Positions 1-8,940 of a DNA stretch of 64,000 bases are shown piece by piece. The notes under the pieces were generated by a model. It was not told the DNA's origin. It searched no databases and worked only from the letters and a program-made list of their open reading frames with translations. Location: assembly GCA_016288005.1 (NCBI GenBank), contig JAEEXY010000008.1, positions 1-64,000 of the forward strand, in the 5' to 3' direction. Position numbers and translations under genes: made by a program. How positions within the stretch are numbered: the stretch's first letter is position 1; each line of letters begins with the position of its first letter. Source of the stretch: Lachnospiraceae bacterium (GTDB lineage: Bacteria; Bacillota; Clostridia; Lachnospirales; Lachnospiraceae).

Positions 1-766
1 ATGCAGTGTTTGAATTCGGGAACGAGAGCATTACCGGATCCTGCTGCATGACCGCCTTCTGGCAGTTCGCGTCGTTTAAGATTCCGCCGAGGTATTCTAC
101 CTTGATATTGAGGAACTTCTCCACGACAACGCTGAGTTTCTGATGGAGGTTTTCGCCTTCTTCGGCGTCCTTTATCCTGTTCGCCACCATCCTGATGGAT
201 GTGTTCTCCTTAACGAAATCGCTCTTGCGGTTCAGAGTCTTGAGCAATGCGTAGGCATCCGTGATGGAAGTCGGCTCGGGTGTCGCTACCACCAGCACCT
301 CGTTGCTGGCAGATACGAACTCCAGGACCGTATCCGCGATGCCGGCTCCCGTATCCACGAGGATTATGTCCGCGAGCTCATCGAGCTCGTAAAGCTTCTG
401 AACAAGATAGATCACCTGGTCTCTCGTCAGTCTCGAGAGCTCCTGTATGCCCGAGCCTCCGGAGATGAATCCGACTCCCTCGGGTCCCTCGGTGATGATG
501 TCCTTTAATTCCTTTCCTCTGAACATCAGGTCCGCCAGATTGTGCTGAGGCCTGATGCCGAGCATTACCTCAACGTTCGCGAGACCGAAGTCCGCGTCGA
601 GTATAATGACTCTTTTTCCCATTCGTGAAAGTGCTATCGCAAGATTGACGGAAAGGGTCGACTTGCCTACGCCGCCTTTTCCGCTGGTGACCGTGATAAC
701 GCGCGAAACCTTGCGGACTTTCTTTTGTTTATTCACCATTTTGCGTAACTGATCCGCCTGATCCAT
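1..766 (-). CDS. flhG: FlhG (YlxH), MinD-type ATPase for flagellar number, 3' end off window
   Basis: Partner of FlhF; a membrane-associated MinD/ParA-like ATPase that limits flagellar number and position. The start ATG overlaps the flhF stop (TAATG), with GGAGG just upstream inside flhF. The reading frame stays open to the window edge, giving 255 visible residues. The family is usually about 290 residues, so only a short C-terminal piece should be missing. A deviant Walker A motif GKGGVGKST lies at about residues 29-37, followed by the MinD-type ILDADFGLANVEVMLG block and later LVDTGAGI. The N-terminal MDQADQLRKMV segment resembles the FliM/FliY- or FlhF-binding peptide of FlhG proteins. It is the last visible gene of the fla operon; chemotaxis genes and sigD often follow in relatives. 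Confidence 0.93.
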   Translation of the reverse strand, partial: MDQADQLRKMVNKQKKVRKVSRVITVTSGKGGVGKSTLSVNLAIALSRMGKRVIILDADFGLANVEVMLGIRPQHNLADLMFRGKELKDIITEGPEGVGFISGGSGIQELSRLTRDQVIYLVQKLYELDELADIILVDTGAGIADTVLEFVSASNEVLVVATPEPTSITDAYALLKTLNRKSDFVKENTSIRMVANRIKDAEEGENLHQKLSVVVEKFLNIKVEYLGGILNDANCQKAVMQQDPVMLSFPNSNTA

Positions 767-1977
767 TAATCGCCACCTCCCAAAAGCTGCTTAGCGATAG
801 TCTGAGCGTCTATCCTGCTGATATCGTTCGGAACTCCCTGGCCGAAAGTCGCATACGAAAGAGGAGCTCCCGTCAAAAGCTTGATGTTGAAGATATTGCC
901 GAGATACATGGTCTCGTCGAGTTTTGTAAATATAAGCCTGTAATCCGAGATCTCGGAATAAGCCTCTGTGATGGCCTCGAGATCGCGGTACTTCGTCGTA
1001 ACCGAAAGAACCAGGAAAACCTCGCGGTCTTCCTCGGGGATCGTATTGATCAGGCGCTCGATGTCGTCGCACTGCCTGCGGTCCTTATGCGACCGGCCCG
1101 CGGTATCTATTAGCACGATGTCAAATGCCGAAAGATCCTCCTTGGCCTCTTCCATCTCCGCCTCATTGTTGATGACCTTGAGCGGGATATTAAGAATGTT
1201 CGCATAGACCTCAAGCTGCTTGACCGCAGCGATCCTGTACGTGTCGGCCGTGATGAGCGCCACGTTGAGCTTTTTGTCGAGTTTGAGCTTTGACGCGAGC
1301 TTCGCTATGGTCGTGGTCTTTCCGACTCCCGTAGGGCCTACGAGAAAGACATACTTCACCTTGCCGCGGTTGATGTCGAGGACCTCTGTCTTGCCGAGCT
1401 TCAGGACGATCTTCTGATAGATGGCCGAAAGGATATTCTCGACCGGGGCATCCTTTTTCAGCGTGGGCTCGATCTCGCTCACGATCATGTTAATGTATTT
1501 CTCGTCAACCTCGTTCTCGAGGAGCTGATTATATATAAGCCTGATGCATGAAACGTTCTTGTCGTCCGCAGTATCCTTAACGGCGCCGTCCGCCGAAGGC
1601 TCTGCGGGGTTCTTGGCCGCGCCGCCCTCGCCGATCTGCTTTTCGAGCATGGAGGCAAGGTTGTTGATGCGCAGTTCGAGCGACTCCCTGTCCGCGAACG
1701 GATTGTGATCCTCCGCCGGCTTCTCATCCTCTTCAAAGATGATGTTGGGATTGTTTTTGAAGATGTTCTTCATGCTCTCTTTGCGCGGCAGATTAACCTC
1801 GGGCGGATTCTCGTCGAGGGACGCAGTGGCTTCGTATGTGGTTTTTTTGAACAGCCTTCCGAGACCCTTTGCCTTTATCGCCTTAACGCTGCTGACAACG
1901 GCATTGGGCCCGAGCTCTTCGCGAACCTTTAAGAGCACTTCGGTCTCGGTCTCACCTTTGAAAGTCTTGATTATCAC
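766..1977 (-). CDS. flhF: FlhF, SRP-type GTPase for flagellar placement
   Basis: SRP54/FtsY-family GTPase that marks the site of flagellar assembly and recruits the MS-ring protein FliF. 403 residues. An N-terminal variable B domain (about 1-140) is charged and poorly conserved. The NG domain follows, with P-loop GPTGVGKT at about 214-221, DTAGR at 291-295 and the specificity motif TKLDE at 351-355. The start overlaps the flhA stop by 4 bases (ATGA), indicating translational coupling. The downstream flhG start overlaps its stop. Length and motif order are normal. FtsY is the main alternative, but the flhA-flhF-flhG order and the long B domain decide for FlhF. Confidence 0.95.
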   Translation of the reverse strand: MIIKTFKGETETEVLLKVREELGPNAVVSSVKAIKAKGLGRLFKKTTYEATASLDENPPEVNLPRKESMKNIFKNNPNIIFEEDEKPAEDHNPFADRESLELRINNLASMLEKQIGEGGAAKNPAEPSADGAVKDTADDKNVSCIRLIYNQLLENEVDEKYINMIVSEIEPTLKKDAPVENILSAIYQKIVLKLGKTEVLDINRGKVKYVFLVGPTGVGKTTTIAKLASKLKLDKKLNVALITADTYRIAAVKQLEVYANILNIPLKVINNEAEMEEAKEDLSAFDIVLIDTAGRSHKDRRQCDDIERLINTIPEEDREVFLVLSVTTKYRDLEAITEAYSEISDYRLIFTKLDETMYLGNIFNIKLLTGAPLSYATFGQGVPNDISRIDAQTIAKQLLGGGD

Positions 1978-4022
1978 TTAACTGTCACCATCCCCACTGA
2001 TTGCAATTCCACATCGGAATCGATCTCGTTGTATGAAATAACTATTAGATCCGGGAAATAATCCCTCGTCATCTTCTTGAAGTACATTCTCACGATCGGA
2101 GAAGTGATGACAATGGGATTCCTGCCCATGTTCTCGAGCTTTTCGACCTCGGTCTTGACCGAGTCCATGAGCTTCTGGGCCTTATCGGGATCATAGCTGA
2201 TATAAGAGCCCTGCTCGGTGGTCTTGACGCTTGCCATGATCTCCTGCTCGACCTTGGGATCGAGCGTAACCACGCTGTTCTTCTCGTTCTTCGGGAAATA
2301 CTTCGTGGAGATCGCCCTCTTTAACGCCTGGCGCACATATTCCGTAAGAACGTCGGTATCATGCGTTGTGGGCGCATAATCGGCCAGTGTCTCGAATATC
2401 GTGACGAGATCCCTGATCGATACGCCCTCACGCAGCAGGTTCTGCAGTACCTTCTGTATCTCGCCGACGCTTAAGAGCTTCGGAACAAGCTCGGTAATGA
2501 GCGTCTGGTTCTGCTCCTGGATATTGTTTATGAGGTTCTGAACATCCTGACGTGTGAGCAGCTCGTCGAGATGTCTCCTGATGACCTCGGTCAGGTGGGT
2601 CGCAATGATCGACGGAGGATCTACAACCGTGTAGCCGTAAGACTCCGCTCTCTCCCTCTGGCTCTCCGTGATCCAGATCGCGGGAAGATGGAAACTGGGC
2701 TCAAAGGTCTGGATACCCGTGATCTCCTCCTCAACATAGCCCGGGTTCATCGCCATATAGTGATCGAACAGGATCTCGCCCTCCGAAACGGGCACGCCCT
2801 TGATCTTGATTATGTACTGGTTGGGATTGAGCTGGATATTGTCGCGCAGTCGGATCGTAGGCACCACGCATCCGAGTTCGAGCGCTATCTGACGTCTGAT
2901 CAGAACGACACGGTCCAGCAGATCTCCGCCCTGATTCGCGTCGGCCAGAGGAATGATGCCGTAACCGAACTCGAGCTCGATCTGGTCAACCTGCAGCAGC
3001 GAGACAACGTTCTCGGGCCGCCTGATCTCGGTAGCCTCTGTCTCCTCCGCGGAAACCTCCTTTTCGACGGACTTTGTCTTTACGCGTTTCTCTATGGATC
3101 TCGCCGAAGCGATGAACATGGCGCCGAACGGAATGAAAATATACCAGGGCAGCGGGGTAAAACCGAGCACTATCAAAGCTATGCCCACGAGGTAGAGTAC
3201 CCTCGGTATCGAGAACAGCTGCGAAACGAGCAGATCTCCGACATCCGCCTCTTTGGAAACCTTGGTTACGAGCACACCGGTCGCCATGGAGATCATCAGC
3301 GAAGGCATGGCCGATACCAGACCGTCACCGATGGTCAGCAGTCCGTACTGCTCGAGAGCCGAAGAAGCGTCGAGCCCGTTGACCGTAACGCCCATTATCA
3401 GACCGCCGACGAAGTTGATCATCGTGATGATAAGACCCGCCGTCGCGTCTCCCTTAACGTACTTCGTGGCACCGTCCATGGAGCCGAAGAACGTCGATTC
3501 TTCCTGTATCTTTTCTCTGCGTATCTTTGCTTCCTGATCCGTGATCGCTCCGGTATTCAGATCGGCGTCGATAGCCATCTGCTTACCGGGCATGGCGTCC
3601 AGCGTAAAACGCGCCGTAACCTCGGATACACGTTCGGAACCCTTGTTGATGACAAGGAACTGCACGAGGATTATGACTATGAATATGATCGCGCCTACGA
3701 TCAGATTATTGCCTCCGACGAAGGTACCGAACTGGCGGATAACCTTTCCGGGGTCGCCGTTCAGCAGTATCAGTCGCGTGGACGAAACGTTCAGCGATAT
3801 ACGGAACAGCGTCGTGAACAGCAGTATCGTCGGGAATGTCGACATGTTGAGGACTTCGGCGGAGAACAGCGCATTAAACAATACTATCATCGCCACGGAC
3901 ATGTTGAATGCGACCAAAACGTCCAGCAGCCACGACGGTATCGGAATAATGAAGAATATTATGATTGCTAAAGTGTATATGCCGATCATGTAGTTCGACA
4001 ATGACTTAAAATTTAGCTTCAT
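1974..4022 (-). CDS. flhA: FlhA, flagellar type III export gate subunit
   Basis: Integral-membrane component of the flagellar export gate; forms a nonameric ring that couples proton flow to substrate export and docks chaperone-substrate complexes. 682 residues, normal for the family. The N-terminal half has about eight membrane segments. The conserved FHIPEP cytoplasmic loop spans about 130-195, with MPGKQMAIDAD near 144-154 and DGATKYVKGDA at 183-193. A soluble C-terminal domain runs from about 335 to the end and carries the LIRRQIALELG region. It lies between flhB and flhF in the usual order; the stop overlaps the flhF start by 4 bases. Confidence 0.96.
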   Translation of the reverse strand: MKLNFKSLSNYMIGIYTLAIIIFFIIPIPSWLLDVLVAFNMSVAMIVLFNALFSAEVLNMSTFPTILLFTTLFRISLNVSSTRLILLNGDPGKVIRQFGTFVGGNNLIVGAIIFIVIILVQFLVINKGSERVSEVTARFTLDAMPGKQMAIDADLNTGAITDQEAKIRREKIQEESTFFGSMDGATKYVKGDATAGLIITMINFVGGLIMGVTVNGLDASSALEQYGLLTIGDGLVSAMPSLMISMATGVLVTKVSKEADVGDLLVSQLFSIPRVLYLVGIALIVLGFTPLPWYIFIPFGAMFIASARSIEKRVKTKSVEKEVSAEETEATEIRRPENVVSLLQVDQIELEFGYGIIPLADANQGGDLLDRVVLIRRQIALELGCVVPTIRLRDNIQLNPNQYIIKIKGVPVSEGEILFDHYMAMNPGYVEEEITGIQTFEPSFHLPAIWITESQRERAESYGYTVVDPPSIIATHLTEVIRRHLDELLTRQDVQNLINNIQEQNQTLITELVPKLLSVGEIQKVLQNLLREGVSIRDLVTIFETLADYAPTTHDTDVLTEYVRQALKRAISTKYFPKNEKNSVVTLDPKVEQEIMASVKTTEQGSYISYDPDKAQKLMDSVKTEVEKLENMGRNPIVITSPIVRMYFKKMTRDYFPDLIVISYNEIDSDVELQSVGMVTVK

Positions 4023-4064
4023 AAAACACCGTGTCCTCTTTGTATCTGTCAGTTAATAAAATGC

Positions 4065-5159
4065 TTACCCGGCCTTGCCGTTGATCGAGTAAACGTAAGC
4101 CAGAACCTCCGCAGTCATCTGATAGAGCTCCTGGGGTATCTCCTCATCCAGCTCGACGTTGTGATAGAGCATACGCGCGAGCGGTTTATTCTCAACGATG
4201 GGAATGAAGTTTTCCCTCGCTGCATCTTTAATCTTCTGCGCCAGATAATCGGCGCCCTTTGCGATCAGCACCGGAGCCTCTGCGGTCTCGCGGTCGTATT
4301 TGATGGCGCAGGCCAGATGCGTAGGGTTCGTGATAACGACGTCCGCCTCGGGCAGTTTCTGCATCATCCTTCGCTGCGAAGCCTCTCTCATCTTCTGCCT
4401 GATCTGTCCCTTTATCTTGGGATCGCCTTCGGTCTGTTTGTACTCGTCCTTGATCTCCTGCTTCGTCATCCTCATGTCCCTGGCGAACTTGAACTTTTGG
4501 TAGATATAGTCCGCGACTCCGATCACAAGGAAAACCATGCTGACCTTAAGTCCGAAATTGATAACGACATTGCCTATCAGCATGACCGCGGGGAACAGCT
4601 CGAGGCTGTACACAAGGCTTACGATGCCCACCTGGTCCTTAAAGGTCGAGTACGCCAGATATCCGACCACCGCGATCTTGACCAGGGCCTTTAAGAGCTC
4701 TACGAGTTTGTCCAGCGAGAACATGCGCTTGAAGCCCTTGATAGGGTCGAGCTTGCTGAATTTGGGCTCCAGAGGCTTTGCCGTGGGCTTCCACTGCACC
4801 TGGAACACATTCACCGCGAAACCGATCACGAATGCCGCCGCCAGCATGGGCAGCGCGATCAGCATGACTCTCTTCATCGCCTCGTTCAGGTACATTTGCG
4901 CAAAATTCCTCTCAAATACGCCCTCCGAGTACACTTCGATCGAATTGTAGATGAGCGGGAAGCAGTCCACAAAATGCGCCACGAGATAGCTCATGAAGAC
5001 TTTCAGCGAACCGAACAGCGCGATCAGCGAAAACGCGGTCACCAGCTCGTGGCTCTTTGCCACCTGGCCTTCCTTGCGGGCGTCGTCGAGCTTTTTCGGG
5101 GTGGCTTCCTCTGTTTTCTCGCCGCCCTCGCCCTCTTCCGCGAAGAACTGCAGGTTCAT
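4065..5159 (-). CDS. flhB: FlhB, export-switch protein (autocleaving)
   Basis: Export-apparatus membrane protein whose cytoplasmic domain self-cleaves at NPTH and, with FliK, switches export from hook to filament proteins. NPTH is present (about residues 278-281 from the chosen start), four membrane segments precede it, and the N-terminal signature LQFFAE then GEKTEEATPKK is clear. The open frame extends to 5276 and would overlap fliR, but that extension (rich in Arg and Cys) is unlike FlhB. I chose the ATG two codons before LQFF, giving 364 residues. In-frame ATGs at 5183 and 5219 are possible; none has a strong Shine-Dalgarno site, so the exact start is uncertain. Confidence 0.93.
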   Translation of the reverse strand: MNLQFFAEEGEGGEKTEEATPKKLDDARKEGQVAKSHELVTAFSLIALFGSLKVFMSYLVAHFVDCFPLIYNSIEVYSEGVFERNFAQMYLNEAMKRVMLIALPMLAAAFVIGFAVNVFQVQWKPTAKPLEPKFSKLDPIKGFKRMFSLDKLVELLKALVKIAVVGYLAYSTFKDQVGIVSLVYSLELFPAVMLIGNVVINFGLKVSMVFLVIGVADYIYQKFKFARDMRMTKQEIKDEYKQTEGDPKIKGQIRQKMREASQRRMMQKLPEADVVITNPTHLACAIKYDRETAEAPVLIAKGADYLAQKIKDAARENFIPIVENKPLARMLYHNVELDEEIPQELYQMTAEVLAYVYSINGKAG

Positions 5160-5229
5160 CTTAAGTCTCTTACCCGTATCCATGCCAAGAGCCCGTGCCG
5201 TAAAGCCCGGGGATCTCATCTCACACGGA

Positions 5230-5994
5230 TCAAAAGTAAGCGACAGCCTCACGCATAACCTCCAACATCTTGTCAAATATCAGCGAAGCGATACCGGGGA
5301 TCATCTTGATCATGACGACCATGACCGCAAGTCCGACGAAAACCTTCAGCTGAATACCGATAACAAACATACTGAGCTGCGGCGCGACACGCGCAAGTAT
5401 CGCGAGCACCGAATTGACTATCAGCATCGCCGCGAATACGGGAAGCACTATCCTGAAGCCCAGTACAAAATACTCTCCGACCAGCTTTACGACCACCGTA
5501 TAGATCATCGGGTTGACCGCGACTTTTCCGATCGGTACCAGCGCGTACGAATCTATCAGCGCATCGAGCAGAAAATGATGCATATATGTGATCATCAGCA
5601 TCAGCATGACCGCGTAGGAATACAGATTTCCGCTCACGGTAACCTGGGCGCTGGTGACCGGGTCCATCTCGTTTACCATGGAGAAACCGATCTCCATATC
5701 GAGCAGCTGGCCCGAAAAAGCAAGTATCTGATAGCAGATATTGGCCACAAATCCGAGGATCAGGCCGCACAGCGTCTCCTCAACGATCAGGAGCGCGAAG
5801 CCTATGACGCCCGCATATTCGAGCGGCTCATAAGGCAGTACGTAAAACATGACCACCGCCATCGCGAGCGTCAGCCCGGTCTTGATCCGGAGCGGGACGT
5901 TTCTCAGCCCGAAAAACGGGGCGGTGAATATGAAGCCGGACATCCTGACCACGATTATCAGGAAAAACTCCAGCTGCTGCAGTGTAACCGACAC
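5230..5994 (-). CDS. fliR: FliR, flagellar export apparatus membrane protein
   Basis: Core subunit of the export channel that assembles with FliP and FliQ in the centre of the MS ring. 254 residues, the usual length, almost entirely hydrophobic with about six membrane segments. Family hallmarks seen include the FTAPFFGLRNVPLRIK block near residues 23-39 and ILGFVANICYQ near 78-88. It follows fliQ by about 35 bases and precedes flhB, the conserved order. Confidence 0.94.
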   Translation of the reverse strand: MSVTLQQLEFFLIIVVRMSGFIFTAPFFGLRNVPLRIKTGLTLAMAVVMFYVLPYEPLEYAGVIGFALLIVEETLCGLILGFVANICYQILAFSGQLLDMEIGFSMVNEMDPVTSAQVTVSGNLYSYAVMLMLMITYMHHFLLDALIDSYALVPIGKVAVNPMIYTVVVKLVGEYFVLGFRIVLPVFAAMLIVNSVLAILARVAPQLSMFVIGIQLKVFVGLAVMVVMIKMIPGIASLIFDKMLEVMREAVAYF

Positions 5995-6029
5995 CGGAAC
6001 TCCTCCTCTGTAAACTTAAACGGGTCTGC

Positions 6030-6299
6030 CTACCTGATGAATACCGAGAAATTCTCGCAGAGGTAAGTAAAATATTCTGTTATGTTCTTCATGATCCAGT
6101 TTCCGGCGAACATCAGCACGAGAAAGATCGAGAGGAACTTAGGAACAAATGTCAGCGTCTGCTCCTGTATCGATGTGACCGTCTGTATGACACTGACCAG
6201 CAGGCCCACGACCAGAGAAACCAGCAGCATCGGCGCCGATACCTTGATTATCAGGTAAAGTGTCTCGACAAGCAGTGTAACTAGCGTATTTTCATCCAT
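6030..6299 (-). CDS. fliQ: FliQ, small flagellar export membrane protein
   Basis: 89-residue protein with two long membrane helices; four copies form part of the export channel with FliP and FliR. The sequence shows the typical N-terminal amphipathic start, a first hydrophobic helix ending in VGLLVSVIQTVTSIQEQTL (the conserved Q-rich turn) and a second helix LSIFLVLMFAG. An AAAGGATGA ribosome site precedes the ATG. It lies 19 bases after fliP and 35 before fliR. Confidence 0.93.
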   Translation of the reverse strand: MDENTLVTLLVETLYLIIKVSAPMLLVSLVVGLLVSVIQTVTSIQEQTLTFVPKFLSIFLVLMFAGNWIMKNITEYFTYLCENFSVFIR

Positions 6300-6318
6300 A
6301 TCGGATCATCCTTTCCGG

Positions 6319-7194
6319 TCAGTAGAAGGTACGTACCAGCTGGCCTATGATCAGGTCCCATCCGTCCGCGAGGACGAACAGCAGTATCTTGAAGGGCATC
6401 GATATCGTAGTGGGCGGCAGCATCATCATACCCATGGACATAAGGGTCGAGGATACGACCATATCGATGATAAGGAACGGGATGTATATCAAAAAGCCTA
6501 TGATAAAGGCTATTCGAAGCTCACTTAAAATAAATGCGGGGATCAGTACTCTGGTCGGAACCTCTTCCCTGGTCTCGACGCTCTCTATGCCGGCCATATC
6601 GAGGAACAGCCTCAGGTCCTTTTCGCTGCCGTCCATCTGGTCGAACATAAACTCGCGTATAGGCTCGAGTCCTCTCTCAAATGCTTCCTCCACTCCGATG
6701 TCTCCGTTGGAAAGAGGCTGCACCGCTTCTGTATTGATGCGTCCGAAAACAGGGGCCATGATGAACACGGTAAGGAACAGCGAAAGTCCGACGAGCACCT
6801 GGTTGGGCGGCGTCGTCTGCGTACCGAGCGCAGTCCTCAGGAAATGCATCACGATGATGATCCTCGTAAAGGACGTGAGCATGATCAGGATGGACGGTGC
6901 CAGCGTGATCACGGTAAGGATCAGCAGTATCTGGAGAGTGGCCGATAAAGAGCCTGTGCCGTCAGAGTCGAACCTGAAGGTCAGACCTCCGAGATCGCCC
7001 TCAAGATATCCCGGATCGGAATCGGTGGCGTCGTTCGAAGGAAGGCCCGGAGACGAAGAATCTCCCGTGACGGTATCTGTAGCGTTTACCGAAACGGGAG
7101 CATGATGAACAAAGGTTAACACACACATCAGCGAAACAAGAAAACCAAAAACCAGGGTTTTTAAAATTTTCTTTTTCGTGAACAAAGCTTTCAT
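6319..7194 (-). CDS. fliP: FliP, flagellar export channel protein
   Basis: Pentameric core of the type III export channel. 291 residues including an N-terminal signal sequence: a KKKILK basic region, then a hydrophobic stretch to about residue 30, with likely cleavage near VNATD. A low-complexity Asp/Ser/Gly segment follows before the conserved domain. Hallmarks are ILIMLTSFTRIIIVMHFLR, the TPPNQVLVGLSLFLT block and the C-terminal MMLPPTTISMPFKILLFV. The extra acidic linker after the signal peptide is longer than in enteric FliP. A likely internal promoter and two hairpins lie just upstream (7200-7300). Confidence 0.95.
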   Translation of the reverse strand: MKALFTKKKILKTLVFGFLVSLMCVLTFVHHAPVSVNATDTVTGDSSSPGLPSNDATDSDPGYLEGDLGGLTFRFDSDGTGSLSATLQILLILTVITLAPSILIMLTSFTRIIIVMHFLRTALGTQTTPPNQVLVGLSLFLTVFIMAPVFGRINTEAVQPLSNGDIGVEEAFERGLEPIREFMFDQMDGSEKDLRLFLDMAGIESVETREEVPTRVLIPAFILSELRIAFIIGFLIYIPFLIIDMVVSSTLMSMGMMMLPPTTISMPFKILLFVLADGWDLIIGQLVRTFY

Positions 7195-7258
7195 GGTGTA
7201 TCAGCCTTTTCGGGTTCAGTTATTCGCGGATAACCCCAATATCTCGTTATCCTTTTTG

Positions 7259-7287
7259 ATTATAATACAACTTGTGGGAGCAGGCAA
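7259..7287 (-). promoter_or_regulatory. Candidate internal sigma-A promoter before fliP
   Basis: Reading the minus strand, TTGCCT at 7287-7282 is followed after 17 bases by a perfect TATAAT at 7264-7259. It drives towards fliP, 65 bases downstream. The -35 box lies inside the hairpin at 7273-7300. Predicted by eye only. Confidence 0.5.
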
Positions 7288-7300
7288 GCCTGTTCCCACA
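7273..7300 (-). other. Strong hairpin between fliO and fliP
   Basis: An inverted repeat TGTGGGA-x-CAGGC / GCCTG-x-TCCCACA with one mismatch and a two-base loop lies just after the fliO stop. No T-run follows, so it is more likely an RNA processing or stability element, or an operator over the promoter it overlaps, than an intrinsic terminator. Confidence 0.5.
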
Positions 7301-7313
7301 AAATATTGCTAAT

Positions 7314-7748
7314 TTAATTATTTGACGATTCGTTGTCTTCGCGCGCAGTTTCAGCCTCTTCTCCGCGCTCGGGATCCTGCCCGGATCCGTCCTTTCTGCC
7401 GGGCACGACTTTGGTCATGATATCCTTAAAACTCATCTTCTTTTCGGAGCGCCAGTAGGTAATATCCTCTTCCTGAAGCTCGGCGATCAGCTGCACGTTG
7501 TCCTTTGATACCGCGATCACGAAATAACGCTTTCCGACAGCGATCAGCTGCAGGTACTTGTTCTGGTTGAGTCTGTAGATATCGAGCGGTTTGAAGTTCG
7601 AGTCTCCGGTCATGCCGGCCTGCCTCTTGCCCACAAACCTGGTCGTATAATAGCTGGCCGCGATGATTATCACGCAAAGCAGTATCAGCCCGATAAGCTT
7701 AAGAACGCTCTCAACTCCGGTAGTGCCAAAAGTACTTAAGAATACCAT
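7314..7748 (-). CDS. fliO: FliO (FliZ-type), export-apparatus assembly factor
   Basis: Small bitopic membrane protein that helps FliP assemble into the export gate. 144 residues with one clear membrane helix at about 14-34 (VLKLIGLILLCVIIIAASYY) and a cytoplasmic domain containing LKPLDIYRLNQNKYLQLIAVGKRYFVI-type sequence typical of FliO. The C-terminus is a charged Glu/Asp/Arg tail. In Bacillus the equivalent gene is fliZ and cheY precedes it; here fliY precedes it directly, 16 bases away. Confidence 0.85.
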   Translation of the reverse strand: MVFLSTFGTTGVESVLKLIGLILLCVIIIAASYYTTRFVGKRQAGMTGDSNFKPLDIYRLNQNKYLQLIAVGKRYFVIAVSKDNVQLIAELQEEDITYWRSEKKMSFKDIMTKVVPGRKDGSGQDPERGEEAETAREDNESSNN

Positions 7749-7764
7749 AAGAAACCCAAACTCC

Positions 7765-8937
7765 TTACTTAACTACCTCGGTCACGCGGATACCGAAAGC
7801 TTCCTCGATAACGACAACCTCGCCCTTTGCGACGAACTTTCCGTTGACCAGAACGTCGATAGGCTCTCCTGCGAGACGGTTAAGCTCTATGATGGTACCG
7901 GGCGCGAAATCAAGGATCTCCTTGATCGACTTCGAAGTACGTCCGAGCTCTGCCGTAACCTCAAGCGGAACATCGAGCAGCAGATCGATATTCTCGGTCT
8001 GGAGCAGGGGCGAATTGACCTGAGTGAACGGCTGGAACGCAACGGGAGAAATGTTTACGTCCTGTACCGGTGCCATCTGATAAGGCATAGCCTGAGGCTG
8101 CATCTGAGGAGCCATCTGGGGTGCCATCTGAGGCATGGGTGCCGCTGCAGCGGGCGCGGGTTCGGGAGCGGGCGCCGGAGCCGGTGCGGGAGCCGGAGCC
8201 GGTTCAGACTCTGTAACACCGCTGTTCGCCATGAATTTGCTGTACAGGTCTCTGGCGAAATCAAAGGAATAAAGCTGCATGATCTCGGAGTCGATCAGAT
8301 CTCCGATCTTCATCCTGAAGCTTACCTTAACGAAATCATGTGTCAGGAACTCGGCTATCTGACCTGCGTCCATCGATGTGGACAGGTCCACCAGAGATGC
8401 GGTGGGCGGGCTGATATCGATCTTTTTGTCGAGCATCGCCGACATCGAGGTCGATGACGAACCCATCATCTGGTTCATCGCCTCACATATCGCGCTCAGA
8501 TGGAGCTCGTTTAAGTCACCCTCCATCTCCACGCCGGAGCCGCCCATCATGAGGTCCGTGATGATCTTAACATCGGACTCCTTCATGATCAGGATGTTGT
8601 TGCCGTCAAGACCTGCGGTGTAATAGATCTGAATGAATACGCAGGGTCTCTCGTAAGCGGACAGGAACTCGTCCCAGCGCGCGTATGAAACCTTAGGTGT
8701 GGTAATATCTACTTTTTGATTGAGAAGTGTCGAAAGAGTCGTGGCAGCGGTACCCATGCTTATGTTGGAAACCTCACCCACAGCGTCCTTTTCGGCGTCT
8801 GTCAGGGAATCGCTGTAACCTCCCGCAGCACCGGCTGAACCGGCGTCACCTGCGGGCGCACCGTCTGCGGCGGAGCTGTCGGATCCCATGCCGCTGAGCA
8901 GGGCATTTATCTCTTCCTGTGAAAGCATGCCATCCAT
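7765..8937 (-). CDS. fliY: FliY (FliN/CheC-type C-ring phosphatase)
   Basis: C-ring switch component of Gram-positive bacteria that also dephosphorylates CheY-P. 390 residues. It begins with a FliM-like CheY-binding peptide (LSQEEINALL, residues 5-14). A CheC-like domain follows with two phosphatase half-sites, EVSNISMGTAATTL (about 54-67) and EAMNQMMGSSSTSM (about 151-164). A long Pro/Ala then Met/Pro/Gln-rich linker spans about 240-290. The C-terminal SpoA/FliN domain covers about 310-390. Only four bases separate it from the fliM stop. The linker's repetitive codons make a locally low-complexity DNA stretch at about 8080-8210. Confidence 0.94.
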   Translation of the reverse strand: MDGMLSQEEINALLSGMGSDSSAADGAPAGDAGSAGAAGGYSDSLTDAEKDAVGEVSNISMGTAATTLSTLLNQKVDITTPKVSYARWDEFLSAYERPCVFIQIYYTAGLDGNNILIMKESDVKIITDLMMGGSGVEMEGDLNELHLSAICEAMNQMMGSSSTSMSAMLDKKIDISPPTASLVDLSTSMDAGQIAEFLTHDFVKVSFRMKIGDLIDSEIMQLYSFDFARDLYSKFMANSGVTESEPAPAPAPAPAPAPEPAPAAAAPMPQMAPQMAPQMQPQAMPYQMAPVQDVNISPVAFQPFTQVNSPLLQTENIDLLLDVPLEVTAELGRTSKSIKEILDFAPGTIIELNRLAGEPIDVLVNGKFVAKGEVVVIEEAFGIRVTEVVK

Positions 8938-8940
8938 GAT

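Noticed and set aside
2571-3971. 466-residue plus-strand open frame opposite flhA
   Set aside because: Very Arg/Asp/Tyr-rich with no membrane or fold pattern; a mirror of flhA codon use.
5160-5276. N-terminal extension of FlhB
   Set aside because: It would overlap fliR, is Arg/Cys-rich and does not resemble FlhB N-termini.
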